NCBI RefSeq assembly: GCF_900109915.1
Contig: NZ_FOBU01000001.1
Span: 1,635,004 to 1,699,003, forward strand
Length of the DNA stretch: 64,000 nucleotides
Source: Luteibacter sp. UNCMF331Sha3.1
GTDB taxonomy: Bacteria > Pseudomonadota > Gammaproteobacteria > Xanthomonadales > Rhodanobacteraceae
Reading direction: 5' to 3'
The notes under the pieces are model-generated. The model searched no databases, was not told the DNA's origin, and worked only from the letters and a program-made list of their open reading frames with translations. Positions 1 through 8,713 of the stretch are shown one piece after another; the stretch's first letter is position 1; each line of letters starts with the position of its first letter. The translations under genes were made by a program, and so were the position numbers.

Positions 1-530
1 CTACCCGCGGCGTCCTTTATCACGCGTGGACTTTGAGGCAGCAGGAAACATATATTCTTGGAATCGACACATCCCGAGATCTTCCCCCGGAGGACGAGTG
101 ACGCGACATCCACGCTCGTGCGTGAGAACGGCGCAATGTATAGGACTGTCAGAACACCAGTAGCGAGCATACTTGCTATGGCGAAACCACCTATGGCGAA
201 TATCGAACGCCTAATAACCTTCGAATAGGCCCTCGCCGCGTGTTTCAGATCGCTAAGCGTCGTCCCCGCATTCTTCGCCGAAGTCAGCGCCTGACGTACG
301 GGTTTGGCGACTTCTTTATCGACCCGCTGTACCTCGGTAGCGATCGCTGATTTCGCAGCATTTAGTGCAGCGTCAACTACGTCATGCTTGGCCGCTTGCA
401 AATCTGTCACGGCGGCCTCAACCATTTTTCGCAACGCGTCTAGATCTTGACGCTCTGCCTCGACGAGGTCGATCAGGTTCATCAGTGCCGCGTAACTGTT
501 CTGGATGTATCTATCTGGAATGTCTGCCAT
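1..530 (-). CDS. Coiled-coil/transmembrane protein of the island cargo (3' end beyond window)
   Basis: Not recognised. From the ATG at 530 the frame stays open for 176 residues and runs off the left edge. Roughly residues 1-100 are rich in Ala, Glu, Asp, Lys and Val with heptad-like spacing, suggesting a long helix or coiled coil. At about 113-136 there is one hydrophobic segment (starting SIFAIGGFAIASML) that reads as a membrane span, followed by a polar tail containing two cysteines. The start ATG overlaps the TGA of the preceding gene (ATGA), so the two are probably co-translated and may act together. A membrane-anchored partner of a cytoplasmic effector is one possibility, but no function can be assigned. 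Confidence 0.7.
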   Translation of the reverse strand, partial: MADIPDRYIQNSYAALMNLIDLVEAERQDLDALRKMVEAAVTDLQAAKHDVVDAALNAAKSAIATEVQRVDKEVAKPVRQALTSAKNAGTTLSDLKHAARAYSKVIRRSIFAIGGFAIASMLATGVLTVLYIAPFSRTSVDVASLVLRGKISGCVDSKNICFLLPQSPRVIKDAAG

Positions 531-1264
531 CACCCGAGCTCCGGTCCGTCGTATCGTCTTGCGTGTCGCTGAATGTCCTTTGTGATACGTGCATCTTGCT
601 CAAGCCTAGCGCGGTCGATCGCCTGATTTAGAGAGGCTTGAAAGGTCTCGATTTCGTGTCGGACACGGAAGAAGTCAGAAATGTCGGGCAGGTGCTCGAA
701 GCTGAGGTTCCCACCTCGAAATGAAAGTACGACCGCCCCGCCGCCGCCTCCACCGGTCCGTCTCGTCAGAGGACCAAGGGCCTTATAAACCACCTGCAGG
801 TAGGCGGCACAGTCGGCAGACGTCGGGAGAGCACGTGGGTCTACCATTGATACAGCCAGTTCCTCGCAGAGCTGCTGAAGATTAAGTGCTCGTCCGGGCC
901 CGCCTAGATACGGCGATGCGGTGATCGTCGGTATTGACTGAGGGCGCGGTGACGACTCGACCAACCAATGCACCTTTAGACCTACCGTTTGCAGTCGTGC
1001 CACGTCAGGCTCCGCCTTCAAGGCGACCTCGAGCGATCTACGTTTTTTTGCCTCTTTGGGGTCAGCGTTACCCGAACGCTTGAATTCGATTAGCCTGACC
1101 ATCGACGGAGATTGCAGGAGAACGTCCGCGAGGGACTTATCTAGGGGCGTTTGCTGCAGAAGGCTAACCGCGCTCGCGAGGGGTCCATCGCCCAGCCGTG
1201 TTCCTATCTCGACACCCAGTCCATAAAGGAGCGTTCCAATTACGGTGTTCTCGTACAAGTCCAT
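530..1264 (-). CDS. Unrecognised 244-aa cargo protein with a possible PD-(D/E)XK nuclease motif
   Basis: The protein matches no family I can name. Around residues 56-64 it has MVRLIEFKRSG, a hydrophobic strand ending in E-x-K, preceded by an Asp at about 46. This is the pattern of PD-(D/E)XK nuclease cores, and a Lys/Arg-rich helix follows. Near residue 168 there is a run of six glycines. The C-terminal 40 residues are a charged helix. The ATG at 1264 has an AAGGA ribosome site about 8 bases upstream. The stop overlaps the start of the next gene by 4 bp. Position in a mobile island beside a membrane protein and an XRE regulator fits a defence or maintenance role; that is inference only. Confidence 0.65.
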   Translation of the reverse strand: MDLYENTVIGTLLYGLGVEIGTRLGDGPLASAVSLLQQTPLDKSLADVLLQSPSMVRLIEFKRSGNADPKEAKKRRSLEVALKAEPDVARLQTVGLKVHWLVESSPRPQSIPTITASPYLGGPGRALNLQQLCEELAVSMVDPRALPTSADCAAYLQVVYKALGPLTRRTGGGGGGAVVLSFRGGNLSFEHLPDISDFFRVRHEIETFQASLNQAIDRARLEQDARITKDIQRHARRYDGPELG

Positions 1265-1776
1265 CGCTTGATTCCTTGGCTTCCGATTCCTATTACGAAG
1301 GCTATCGGCCGATTAGATTGTGTCTTGAGCTGCTCATCCCTTCAGGCCCCTATCCAAGCGAACCTAGGGAGGAACGCGCGCTCGAAGCCTAAGACAGAAG
1401 AGTCGTTCCAAGGCACAACTGTTCTCGCGAGCTCCGCTAGCGGTTTGGTCTCTGGTCGGCATGAATTGTCCTCGCGCATCCAGCCGTCGTCCCCGGCCTG
1501 GCGCCCCGTCGTCTCAAAGCGACTTTCGGAATTCGAGGCTAAACCGCGCCACTTTTGGTAGTGGCTCCTGGGGTTGGATCAGGCATCGTGCGGCTGGACG
1601 TTAGGCCGATCTATCGCGTTGCGACCCCGACATAGCCGGAACCTACGCCGGATTTTCAACCCATGGGTGGTGGAAGCCCGAGGCTGAGAAGTTCTAGTTT
1701 GGGTGTCCATTTCGAGCCTCGCGCGTGCCGCTAACCTAGGCCCCAGATGCACTTGTCAACCAGCCAGAGCTGATGG
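1265..1776. other. 512-bp island gap without a convincing gene
   Basis: I see no reading frame here that looks like a real protein on either strand. A plus-strand frame at 1151-1561 lies largely over the neighbouring gene and has no recognisable features. The gap separates two minus-strand gene pairs of the cargo, so it probably holds the promoter of the 530-1264 gene. A non-coding RNA cannot be excluded; I see no strong hairpin-plus-T-run terminator. Confidence 0.4.
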
Positions 1777-2328
1777 TCAATTGGTATCGCGTAGGTCGGC
1801 GCCAGAGGCGGACTTGCCCCTGTCTACCTCGTTCCATCGAAGGAGGTCGTGTGGCGTTCCTTCGAACCGTACAACGAGGGGACCGTCGGGCCAGGTATTG
1901 GTCCAAGCAGCCTCTAGCAGCAGCCGCGCGTCTGTCTCCGACGGCAGCACACGCCCCTCCCCTTGGCGAAGTTCGACCCAAACAGCCTTTCCCTCCCTAG
2001 CCCACCCGGAGTGGTCTAGGAGCGTTGTAACCGCCATTGACGTGAATTGATTCCCGCGCCAGAACAGCCACAGAGGGGCGCCATTGGCGTCCAAAGGCGG
2101 AAGCGGAATCTGTTCTAAGGCTCCCGTGACCGGGTCGAAGCCAGCGCGGCCCAGGCGAGCGGTAAGCTCCCCCGAAGGCGAACCCAGGGAACTGACAACG
2201 CATAGCCCCGGCTCTTCGACGCTTTCAATGACATCGCTCAGCGGTCCGCTACCAATTCGTCCACACCGTGTCCCGCTGCGGACAAACCGATGATAGAAAC
2301 TAACGAAAATTGAGGGTCCGAAGATCAT
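1777..2328 (-). CDS. Unrecognised 183-aa island protein
   Basis: No known family recognised. I place the start at the ATG at 2328 because it overlaps the TGA of the upstream gene (ATGA), a typical translational coupling; an in-frame TTG at 2364 would add 12 residues. The protein begins MIFGPSIFVSFYHRFVRSG and is mixed alpha/beta in character, with aromatic-rich stretches such as PLWLFWRGNQF at about residues 85-95. There is no signal peptide or membrane span. It probably works with the 117-residue product of the overlapping upstream gene. Codon use is less GC-biased than in the chromosomal genes. Confidence 0.6.
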   Translation of the reverse strand: MIFGPSIFVSFYHRFVRSGTRCGRIGSGPLSDVIESVEEPGLCVVSSLGSPSGELTARLGRAGFDPVTGALEQIPLPPLDANGAPLWLFWRGNQFTSMAVTTLLDHSGWAREGKAVWVELRQGEGRVLPSETDARLLLEAAWTNTWPDGPLVVRFEGTPHDLLRWNEVDRGKSASGADLRDTN

Positions 2329-2678
2329 CGTGCCGGACCTGCGGGGTCTGCCGTCTCCCGACAATGCGGCAGCCGGCTCTCGATGTAGCTCTGCATCGCC
2401 CCCCTCGACCGAAGAGCAGGAATGGGTACGGTCTCTTGGCGAAACCTAGCCAACTCGATCGCGTAGGCCATCTGGGCGGCCGTCGGCTCTTTCAAATCCC
2501 AGTCGATTAGATCAAGGAGCAGCCGATTAAACTCGTCCGAGATACGCCGCGAAAAGGCTTCCCTGACGTCCTTCGATCCAAGGCGCTCGCACTGAAGCTG
2601 TAACGCTACGGCGAGCGGAGGGGCGAGATCCAGCTCCAAACTGAGGTCAAAGCCCTGAGCAATCAGGTAGACGGGCAT
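2325..2678 (-). CDS. Unrecognised 117-aa island protein, first gene of the cargo operon
   Basis: Function unknown. Residues about 66-105 contain EPTAAQMAYAIEL followed by a basic stretch and MQSYIESRLP. This resembles the short PT-x-x-Q-x-x-x-A helical motif seen at the ends of some plasmid and island proteins, but the match is only suggestive. The ATG at 2678 is the first start after the regulatory gap shared with the divergent XRE gene. The stop overlaps the next start by 4 bp, giving a two-gene unit with 1777-2328. No membrane segment or signal peptide is visible. Confidence 0.6.
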   Translation of the reverse strand: MPVYLIAQGFDLSLELDLAPPLAVALQLQCERLGSKDVREAFSRRISDEFNRLLLDLIDWDLKEPTAAQMAYAIELARFRQETVPIPALRSRGAMQSYIESRLPHCRETADPAGPAR

Positions 2679-2706
2679 CGTGCGGACTCCGTTTCTACAT
2701 ATATAT

Positions 2707-2730
2707 AGACTACATCTAAGGGCGTAGTCT
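2707..2730. promoter_or_regulatory. Inverted repeat, candidate XRE operator
   Basis: AGACTAC (2707-2713) and GTAGTCT (2724-2730) form a perfect 7-bp inverted repeat with a 10-bp spacer, beside a TATATATA tract at about 2699-2706. It sits in the 82-bp gap between the divergent cargo operon and the XRE gene, the usual place for an autoregulatory operator. Binding is inferred. Confidence 0.55.
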
Positions 2731-2760
2731 TAAAAGTAGCGGAATTCTAGCCTCGTCGAC

Positions 2761-2985
2761 ATGGACGAGGTCAAAACACTAGCTAGGCTAAGCAAAGCAA
2801 TCCTCCAGCTCCGGACAGCGATGGGGGTTAGCCAGGAGAGCTTTGCTGATTCGATTTCGATGCATCGCGCGCAATACAGCAAAATTGAACGCGGCGAGAT
2901 AAACGTTACGATCCTGACCCTTCGCAGAATTGCAAAGGGCTTGGGAACGACCGCGGCTGATCTTCTAGACCAAGCGAAAATCTAG
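2761..2985 (+). CDS. XRE-family helix-turn-helix regulator
   Basis: A 74-residue protein that is almost entirely a Cro/CI-type HTH domain. The helix pair is visible at about residues 20-45 (GVSQESFADSISMHR, then KIERGEIN), followed by the usual LRRIAKGLGTTAADLL helix. It is likely a dimeric DNA-binding repressor controlling the divergent cargo operon and itself through the inverted repeat at 2707-2730. The ATG at 2761 is the only reasonable start. Small XRE proteins of this size commonly regulate mobile-element or toxin/defence modules; the specific target is inferred from position. Confidence 0.85.
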   Translation: MDEVKTLARLSKAILQLRTAMGVSQESFADSISMHRAQYSKIERGEINVTILTLRRIAKGLGTTAADLLDQAKI

Positions 2986-3075
2986 CTCCTTCCTCGCCGG
3001 ACATGCCGTCGAGCTAGCGCGCGGCAATCCCAGTTCACAATGCAGTTCGCCACCACGGACCAGAGGTTTCGGGTT

Positions 3076-3468
3076 CTACCGGCGCCCTGGCATAGGACGC
3101 AAACGCGTCGCTTCGAGCTCGGCGCGCAATCGGGTAACTTCTAACTGCAACACAGCATTGATGCTGTGGCACATTGCCAGCTGCTGCTGCAGCGACGTCA
3201 CCCGCATCACTGCGGCTCGCAGCATGGTACGTGCCTGGGTCGCGGAAGGGCCCCGCTCTATAATCGTGCGTATCTCTTCGCGCACCCTCGGCAGGGCGCA
3301 CCCCTTGTGGCCGATGAGGGTTCGGCTTCGTCCAGCCTCTAGCGCGACCACCGCGTACGAGATTTTCAGCTTGTTCGTCCCGTGGCGGCGCAACAATTCA
3401 GGATGGGTCGGCTCACCTGCAACCAGTCGTTGCAGAGCCGCGCGAAAATCCTCCTCCGCGCTGGTCAC
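3076..3468 (-). CDS. ginD: Small recombination partner (GinD/TnpC-like)
   Basis: A 130-residue protein encoded immediately after the third recombinase. Its GTG start (3466-3468) overlaps that gene's TGA (GTGA). The N-terminal half is basic and helical with a possible helix-turn-helix (GTNKLKISYAVVALEAGRS at about 30-48). The C-terminal half, from about residue 75, is a heptad-like coiled coil. This matches the small last gene of ginABCD operons and TnpC of Tn554, accessory factors for the recombinases. The gene symbol is given by position, size and character, not by alignment. Confidence 0.6.
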   Translation of the reverse strand: MTSAEEDFRAALQRLVAGEPTHPELLRRHGTNKLKISYAVVALEAGRSRTLIGHKGCALPRVREEIRTIIERGPSATQARTMLRAAVMRVTSLQQQLAMCHSINAVLQLEVTRLRAELEATRLRPMPGRR

Positions 3469-5486
3469 TTCGCCTTATTTCCGAGTGATCGCACCATCCG
3501 CTTTGCAATAGCCAAGCGCTTGCGCAGGACCGTCGGCGACCGCTCACCAGCAGCTACGTACTCAGCCGCGCTCGTTTGCAGCATGTTCAGACGCTTCTCC
3601 CAATAAGGAAGGTGGCGGGTTGAAGCTACGAATAGCGGGCATCCACTGCACGTTGATGGGCTCTGGAACGCCATGTTAGGTGACCGCTTCGCCCATGACT
3701 GCGTCTGGGCCATTGTGTTACACCGTGACTTCCTAGGATTCAGTGAGATCCCGCAGTGCCCATACTCTAGGTCGATTAGCCGAATATCCTCGTTAACAAC
3801 CGCTACTTCGAAGTCTTCTTCGTCACCTTCGGCAATTGGGAATTCGAGGATCTCGCGCACAAGTGGTCCGGCCACGGCAATTTCGCCGTTTGTGACTTCT
3901 CGAAAGAAACGAGCCGTGCTTTGGACAGAAGCTGCATCAAGCGATGACACGAGAGAAGCATCGTTTCCTATATAGCGGCGCTCCGTCATTGCCACTTGCA
4001 TGTGTTTGTAATGGCGCGATATCGCTTCAATCAGACGGTGGTCAATTCGATACACGAATGTAGCGAACGTTGTCCTCCAAAGATGGCCACGAAGCTCATC
4101 GTTCTCGTGGAAGCGGGCAATGTCTGCCGAATCTAGCTGATTGACATCACAATGGTCGACGAGGAATTGCTTCTGTAGGTTGCTTAGATAGTCGGCGGTT
4201 GCAAAGCCAATCGACTCAGAGACTCGCGGGAAGCCACGCGCACTGCTGAAGGTCAGGATGAGATTCGGGCTTCCCGCTAGGTCGCGCCAACGCGCATATA
4301 GCCGATGAAGCACGGCCAACGCGCGCACTGGAGGTGGCAGCTCGGGACCGCCGGCGATACGGCTACCGACAAGCCACTCGGCTTCTCGCTTATGGACCTT
4401 CAGTTCTGCGCTACGCACATAGAAGTGCTCCATCATCCCGTCGCGGGACGTACGAATGTGCACGCAGGACGGAAGGTCGGTGTCAGGACCGGCGGTATCC
4501 CGCAGTCCATCGAGTTCCGCAGCGCGTAGACCGGCGCAAGATTGCAGGGTGATCACACATGCGGCCTGAAGGCTTGTGACCAATCGACGTACTATCTGGC
4601 GGCCCTCGATATTGAAGGTGCGCCCGTCGCGGTACGCGCGCACGTAAGCTGCACCGTCGAACCATGGGCGACCGGTCCGCTCATCGGTGGTGAAAGCAAA
4701 ATCATCGATCGCCTCGCGGCTTCGCTCATAAAAACGGGAAATCGCGTACTGACTTGCACAGGGATCTGGGGCATCGCCGCATATGGATTCCTGAAGACGG
4801 ATAATGTCGTCAGCTCGATCAGTGATCCAGGTGAACGCATTGGTCATAAGGAGTAGCGCGACTTCGTCCGACAGCGGCTGAAGTTTCTCGCCGCGATGGA
4901 GGTCCAATCGGTGTTTTACGACGCTTTCGATCCCTTCGCCACGAAATGGCGCAGACGCTGGCACAAGAATGCCATACGCCTGCAAGGCGGCACGCTGCCG
5001 AAAGACGTACCGGACAAAGGCCAGGCGTCGACACGCCGAAGCGTACGTGATCTGCCGTGGACGCGTGCGCTCACCGAAATGTGTCTCGTGCGTTTCAAGG
5101 AAATGAATCAAGAATCGCTCGGACGCCTCATCGTCCATCTGAGTGAAGTCAGTCATTCCCTCAGCAACCATCCATCTGGCACCGCTCTCGATCATACCCA
5201 TCATCCCGCCCAGTGCAGTGCCAGCGATTGGTTTGCCACCCCGGGGGTCGTAGATCATCGTCCAGATGAGCATTTTCAGGTGGTATAGAAGGGCGGCGTA
5301 GAGCGGATCAAGCAGCGATCCATCGGCCGTCACGGCGATATCCCAGTCGAACGTCAACGCTTTGGGATGGCGTGCTGGCGGTCGGTCGGCGATACGCCAC
5401 TCTGTATCGTCAAAGCGAAACCAACCGGTTGGACTATCAGGCCCTCTGAGGTCTGAGGCTAGATGCGCATGCGCTTCGTAGGTCAT
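3465..5486 (-). CDS. ginC: Tyrosine recombinase, third of trio (GinC-like)
   Basis: A 673-residue integrase-type recombinase. I start it at the ATG at 5486, which overlaps the TGA of the second recombinase (ATGA); a longer in-frame reading to 5789 lies inside that gene and is unlikely. The catalytic tyrosine-recombinase boxes are visible: box I AGLRAAELDGL with its Arg, then HLWRTTFATF supplying H-x-x-R, then RHYKHMQ...RRYIG supplying the late His and nucleophilic Tyr. After the catalytic domain come several Cys (CGISL, CNTM, CSGCPLF), possibly a small metal site. It acts with the other two recombinases in site-specific insertion of the island. Confidence 0.8.
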   Translation of the reverse strand: MTYEAHAHLASDLRGPDSPTGWFRFDDTEWRIADRPPARHPKALTFDWDIAVTADGSLLDPLYAALLYHLKMLIWTMIYDPRGGKPIAGTALGGMMGMIESGARWMVAEGMTDFTQMDDEASERFLIHFLETHETHFGERTRPRQITYASACRRLAFVRYVFRQRAALQAYGILVPASAPFRGEGIESVVKHRLDLHRGEKLQPLSDEVALLLMTNAFTWITDRADDIIRLQESICGDAPDPCASQYAISRFYERSREAIDDFAFTTDERTGRPWFDGAAYVRAYRDGRTFNIEGRQIVRRLVTSLQAACVITLQSCAGLRAAELDGLRDTAGPDTDLPSCVHIRTSRDGMMEHFYVRSAELKVHKREAEWLVGSRIAGGPELPPPVRALAVLHRLYARWRDLAGSPNLILTFSSARGFPRVSESIGFATADYLSNLQKQFLVDHCDVNQLDSADIARFHENDELRGHLWRTTFATFVYRIDHRLIEAISRHYKHMQVAMTERRYIGNDASLVSSLDAASVQSTARFFREVTNGEIAVAGPLVREILEFPIAEGDEEDFEVAVVNEDIRLIDLEYGHCGISLNPRKSRCNTMAQTQSWAKRSPNMAFQSPSTCSGCPLFVASTRHLPYWEKRLNMLQTSAAEYVAAGERSPTVLRKRLAIAKRMVRSLGNKAK

Positions 5487-7339
5487 TCGATCACCGGAAG
5501 AGAAGGAAGCAAGCGTTGTGCACCGGCGGTAAACACAGGTTCCGGGAATGCAGGCAGCCACACCTTTATAAGTGCCTCGTAGGCGTTGCCCCAACGGGCA
5601 TGGAACGCTGCGTCGCCCATCGTCGGTCGCAGTTGGAGGAAGCGCTCGGCAAGCTGACCGCATCGGGCCGCCGCGCGAGTATCGTTGAGGTCGATCATGG
5701 CCATCGGGCAACCAGGACATTCCGCAAAGGCGGTGCACAATCGTCCCTCGCGTTGGCCCGCAATCGGGCTCGCATAGGGGTCGACACATCGAAACCCGTC
5801 CGTGGCAGCAGTCGCGTCATACCCCTCAGGCATGTCTCGAGGTTCCACGCGCCCATTGCTTATAGCCCAGCGTTGGTGGCGTTCCATGGCATGACCAAAC
5901 TGACGTTGCCGCCGCTGCAAGGTTTCGCCCTTCTGGTAGTGAGTACGCGTCGTGTTCAAACTCTTGTGATCCAGAAACGTACCGGTCAGTGCGGTATCGC
6001 CAGAGGAATCTTCATCAACCAGATCGGCCACGTCACCGCGTATCTCTCGCAGCCCTGTCCAGCGAAAGCCGCCGTCTTGACAGAAATGCGTCATGTGCCG
6101 TTCGAACTCTGTTCTGCCGCCGCGCTTTTTCACCATTGCGTACGTGTCGAGCTCGCTCGGGTCCGCTCGGTTTCGCCCAATGAAACAGAAAAGGTAGCGG
6201 GTATATGGATGATCGCTGTTTTCGCGAAGGTAGGAAGTCCACCGAAGAAGGAAAATGAAGACGTTTCCAGGACTCGTCGGATCGTCATCGACGGGGTACC
6301 TTTTCTCAATCGGGGATCCGCTCCCAGTCTTAACGACCTTGGCTCGCTGTTTTACCGTGGCGACATGTACCATGTCCCCGCCGACGCGTCTGTAGTGCTG
6401 AACTTCACTGGCGTCAAAATCGACAAGCGCCTGGAGATTGATACCTGTGGCGTGGGCTAGGTGGTAGACGAACGCACAAAGGTCTGCTGCGTAAGGACCA
6501 AAGTTTCGGATCATTCGGCGGTAGCCGTAGGCCTGAATTCGGCGGAATTCGGTTGGGTGCTTTACCTGGAGATGTTGCCGCTCCGGAAGCGCAGCACCGA
6601 ACTTCATCTTCGCCTCGCGCACAATCAACCCGGCCACCGCGCGTTCTCGCTGAACGGCGCTAAGTGAGCCATCTTGCAAATACTGTTCGGCGAGTCGCTC
6701 GTCTTCCCAAAGACCCTCAACGAACTTCATTGTGGCAGCGACGGATTGCCTGCAGTGGACGTAGAAGTCCAGCGTTTCGTCTCGGGACTTCTCTTCGCGC
6801 TGAGGCCTGACCTCGCCACGTGCCGCTCCTGGCCAAGGGTTCTCACGCACCTCGCTATCAGTTGGCAACGGCATGCCTAATTCACGCATCCCGTCCAACA
6901 GTTTCTTCAGAATGCTCAATCGATGGAATCGCGTGTTGTATCCGAGAACATAGGTTCCGTCGGGAGCCGTTCTACTTAGGCTTTCGTCGATGTACCGGTT
7001 TATCCATTGTGTATTGAGGTCACTCACGGCAAGCGTGCCAGCGCTACTTGTTTCGCGCGCGAAACGCACGATCCCGTGCTTAAGATTGGTCATCCAACCC
7101 GTATAGGTGGCGATCCGATAGCCGGTGGCAAGGTGCGAGAGAACCTTAGCTGCGTCCTCCCAAAGTGTCTTAAGTTCGAGAAGAAACGAGCAATCAATCC
7201 AGAGTTCGCCTTCACGGTCTGTTGCCGACGCCAGAAACTCGAGACGGCCGTCCTCAGTTCTCAGCGCCGGACGCCCGTTCGTATTTGGCGACACCGAGAT
7301 GGAGTCGAAGCGCCTCTTCGATTCGCCTAATTTAGCCAT
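5483..7339 (-). CDS. ginB: Tyrosine recombinase, second of trio (GinB/TnpB-like)
   Basis: A 618-residue recombinase with ATG at 7339, 21 bp after the stop of the first recombinase, and a 4-bp overlap with the third. The C-terminal half has the end of a tyrosine-recombinase domain: GLREIRGDVAD with an Arg, then GTFLDHKSLNTTRTHYQKG with the His and nucleophilic Tyr. The segment expected to be box I reads HATGINLQALVDF, with Asn where the first catalytic Arg normally sits, so box I looks degenerate. A Cys-containing tail follows (AECPGCPMAMI). Size matches TnpB of Tn554 (about 630 residues). Confidence 0.78.
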   Translation of the reverse strand: MAKLGESKRRFDSISVSPNTNGRPALRTEDGRLEFLASATDREGELWIDCSFLLELKTLWEDAAKVLSHLATGYRIATYTGWMTNLKHGIVRFARETSSAGTLAVSDLNTQWINRYIDESLSRTAPDGTYVLGYNTRFHRLSILKKLLDGMRELGMPLPTDSEVRENPWPGAARGEVRPQREEKSRDETLDFYVHCRQSVAATMKFVEGLWEDERLAEQYLQDGSLSAVQRERAVAGLIVREAKMKFGAALPERQHLQVKHPTEFRRIQAYGYRRMIRNFGPYAADLCAFVYHLAHATGINLQALVDFDASEVQHYRRVGGDMVHVATVKQRAKVVKTGSGSPIEKRYPVDDDPTSPGNVFIFLLRWTSYLRENSDHPYTRYLFCFIGRNRADPSELDTYAMVKKRGGRTEFERHMTHFCQDGGFRWTGLREIRGDVADLVDEDSSGDTALTGTFLDHKSLNTTRTHYQKGETLQRRQRQFGHAMERHQRWAISNGRVEPRDMPEGYDATAATDGFRCVDPYASPIAGQREGRLCTAFAECPGCPMAMIDLNDTRAAARCGQLAERFLQLRPTMGDAAFHARWGNAYEALIKVWLPAFPEPVFTAGAQRLLPSLPVIE

Positions 7340-7360
7340 GTTTTTTCGCCATGCCAGTAT

Positions 7361-8656
7361 TCATATGTCGCACAATGCGTTATGACTTTCGCTCGTTCGC
7401 ATGGCAACCTCGTGCTCCAACTTCTGGTATGCACGTCCATAGATCTGAGCCTCGAATAGAGTTACGGCTTTTAGATAGATGGTCTCGGTGGTCTCGCGGC
7501 TCGTGTGACCCAGCTGACTTTGAATATATTTGACCGGGTCTCGATCGCCTGCGCGTTTGCGCTCTATCCAAGTCCAGATGGCGTAGGTGTGCCGCAGATC
7601 GTGAAATCGGAACGTCCGATCGATGCGGCCTTCCATCTTGAGTTTCGGCTGCGCCTTTCGATACGCCTGCCAGATTGATGCAGGATTGGTCGGGAGGCCT
7701 GGGCGTGTGCGCGAGCTAGCCGGATTGACGATCAGTGTTTCGCAGCCAAAAGTTGCGCGGGCATGTCGCGATTCGAGGGCCAGATGACGCTCGCCTTCGA
7801 TATATTGCTGAATTTCCTTGAGGAGCCAACTGGGAAAGAGAACGCGGCGCCACACGCGCCCCTTCCCGAGCAGACGGACCGGAATCAATACATAGTCGTC
7901 CCCGCGCGTGCGTTGCAGTGCGGGTGCGAGTTCGGCCATCAGCAAGCCGGCTACCTCGGCGCGCCTCAGCCCCGTGTTCAGAACAATCTCGGCCGCTAGG
8001 CGAAATCTCGAGCTGGCGTTACGCGGACTCGCCGCATGCGCTGACGGAAGCGGCCCAAGCGCCGAAAGAATTGCACGGGCTTCGTCGAAGGTCATGAAAT
8101 TGATGGTGTCGTCCCGCTCGTGCTGACCGTACGTGCGTCCGGCGACTATAGAGGACACCGTCCGACGCCCTATAACAAGGTCCTCCACCGGGAAGCGGCA
8201 TGCAAGTCGCCCGTCTTGCTGCAGCCATAACACGAAAGCCCGAATATTCTGCATTCGACGAACAATCGTGTTACGCGAGTAGGGCTTTCCTGTAGCCGGG
8301 GAGGCGCGGAACATGCTGCTCGCATACGACTCGATGTGAGCCGGTGTAAGTTCGCCAGGCTTCACACGCACGGCGTCCATGAAATCGTAAAAGTCCTTCA
8401 GGTCGCGGACGCAGGCCTCGCGAGTGTTGGAACTGTGCCTAAGCCTCGTTGGCCGACTAGGTAGGCCACGCACGACGTATCTTTGGTCGACGAATGCGAG
8501 TGCCGCCTCCACCACATCTTGAGTCTTCATCGAAACGAGGAAAGGCAATCCGTCCGGCAACTGACGTACCGCACGCGCTCGTAGGTCACCCGTCATCGCA
8601 TCGGTGAACGCAGTCCAGGCAATCCCTGCCTGGACTTCCTGGAATGTCGGTTCCAC
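7361..8656 (-). CDS. ginA: Tyrosine recombinase, first of trio (GinA/TnpA-like)
   Basis: A 431-residue phage-integrase-family enzyme with a complete active site: Arg231 in NTGLRRAEVAGL, His352 and Arg355 in FHDLRHTYAIW, His384 in LGHTSRETT and the nucleophile Tyr394 in ETIYLKA. The SAM-like core-binding domain occupies about residues 45-150. The start is a GTG at 8656. It is the first gene of the operon and the one nearest the island end, where its binding sites are expected (repeats at 8714-8802). It should cut and join the island ends with the target by a covalent 3'-phosphotyrosine intermediate. Confidence 0.88.
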   Translation of the reverse strand: MEPTFQEVQAGIAWTAFTDAMTGDLRARAVRQLPDGLPFLVSMKTQDVVEAALAFVDQRYVVRGLPSRPTRLRHSSNTREACVRDLKDFYDFMDAVRVKPGELTPAHIESYASSMFRASPATGKPYSRNTIVRRMQNIRAFVLWLQQDGRLACRFPVEDLVIGRRTVSSIVAGRTYGQHERDDTINFMTFDEARAILSALGPLPSAHAASPRNASSRFRLAAEIVLNTGLRRAEVAGLLMAELAPALQRTRGDDYVLIPVRLLGKGRVWRRVLFPSWLLKEIQQYIEGERHLALESRHARATFGCETLIVNPASSRTRPGLPTNPASIWQAYRKAQPKLKMEGRIDRTFRFHDLRHTYAIWTWIERKRAGDRDPVKYIQSQLGHTSRETTETIYLKAVTLFEAQIYGRAYQKLEHEVAMRTSESHNALCDI

Positions 8657-8713
8657 TGCGAATCCCTATTCGTGAAGGGTCGCAATTCTGGATGTCGAGA
8701 GAGCAGAACTTCA

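Noticed and set aside
1151-1561. Plus-strand frame of 136 codons across the island gap
   Set aside because: Overlaps the 530-1264 gene antisense, has no ribosome site or recognisable domain.
5487-5789. N-terminal extension of the third recombinase to 5789
   Set aside because: It lies within the second recombinase gene; the ATGA overlap at 5483-5486 gives a coherent start.
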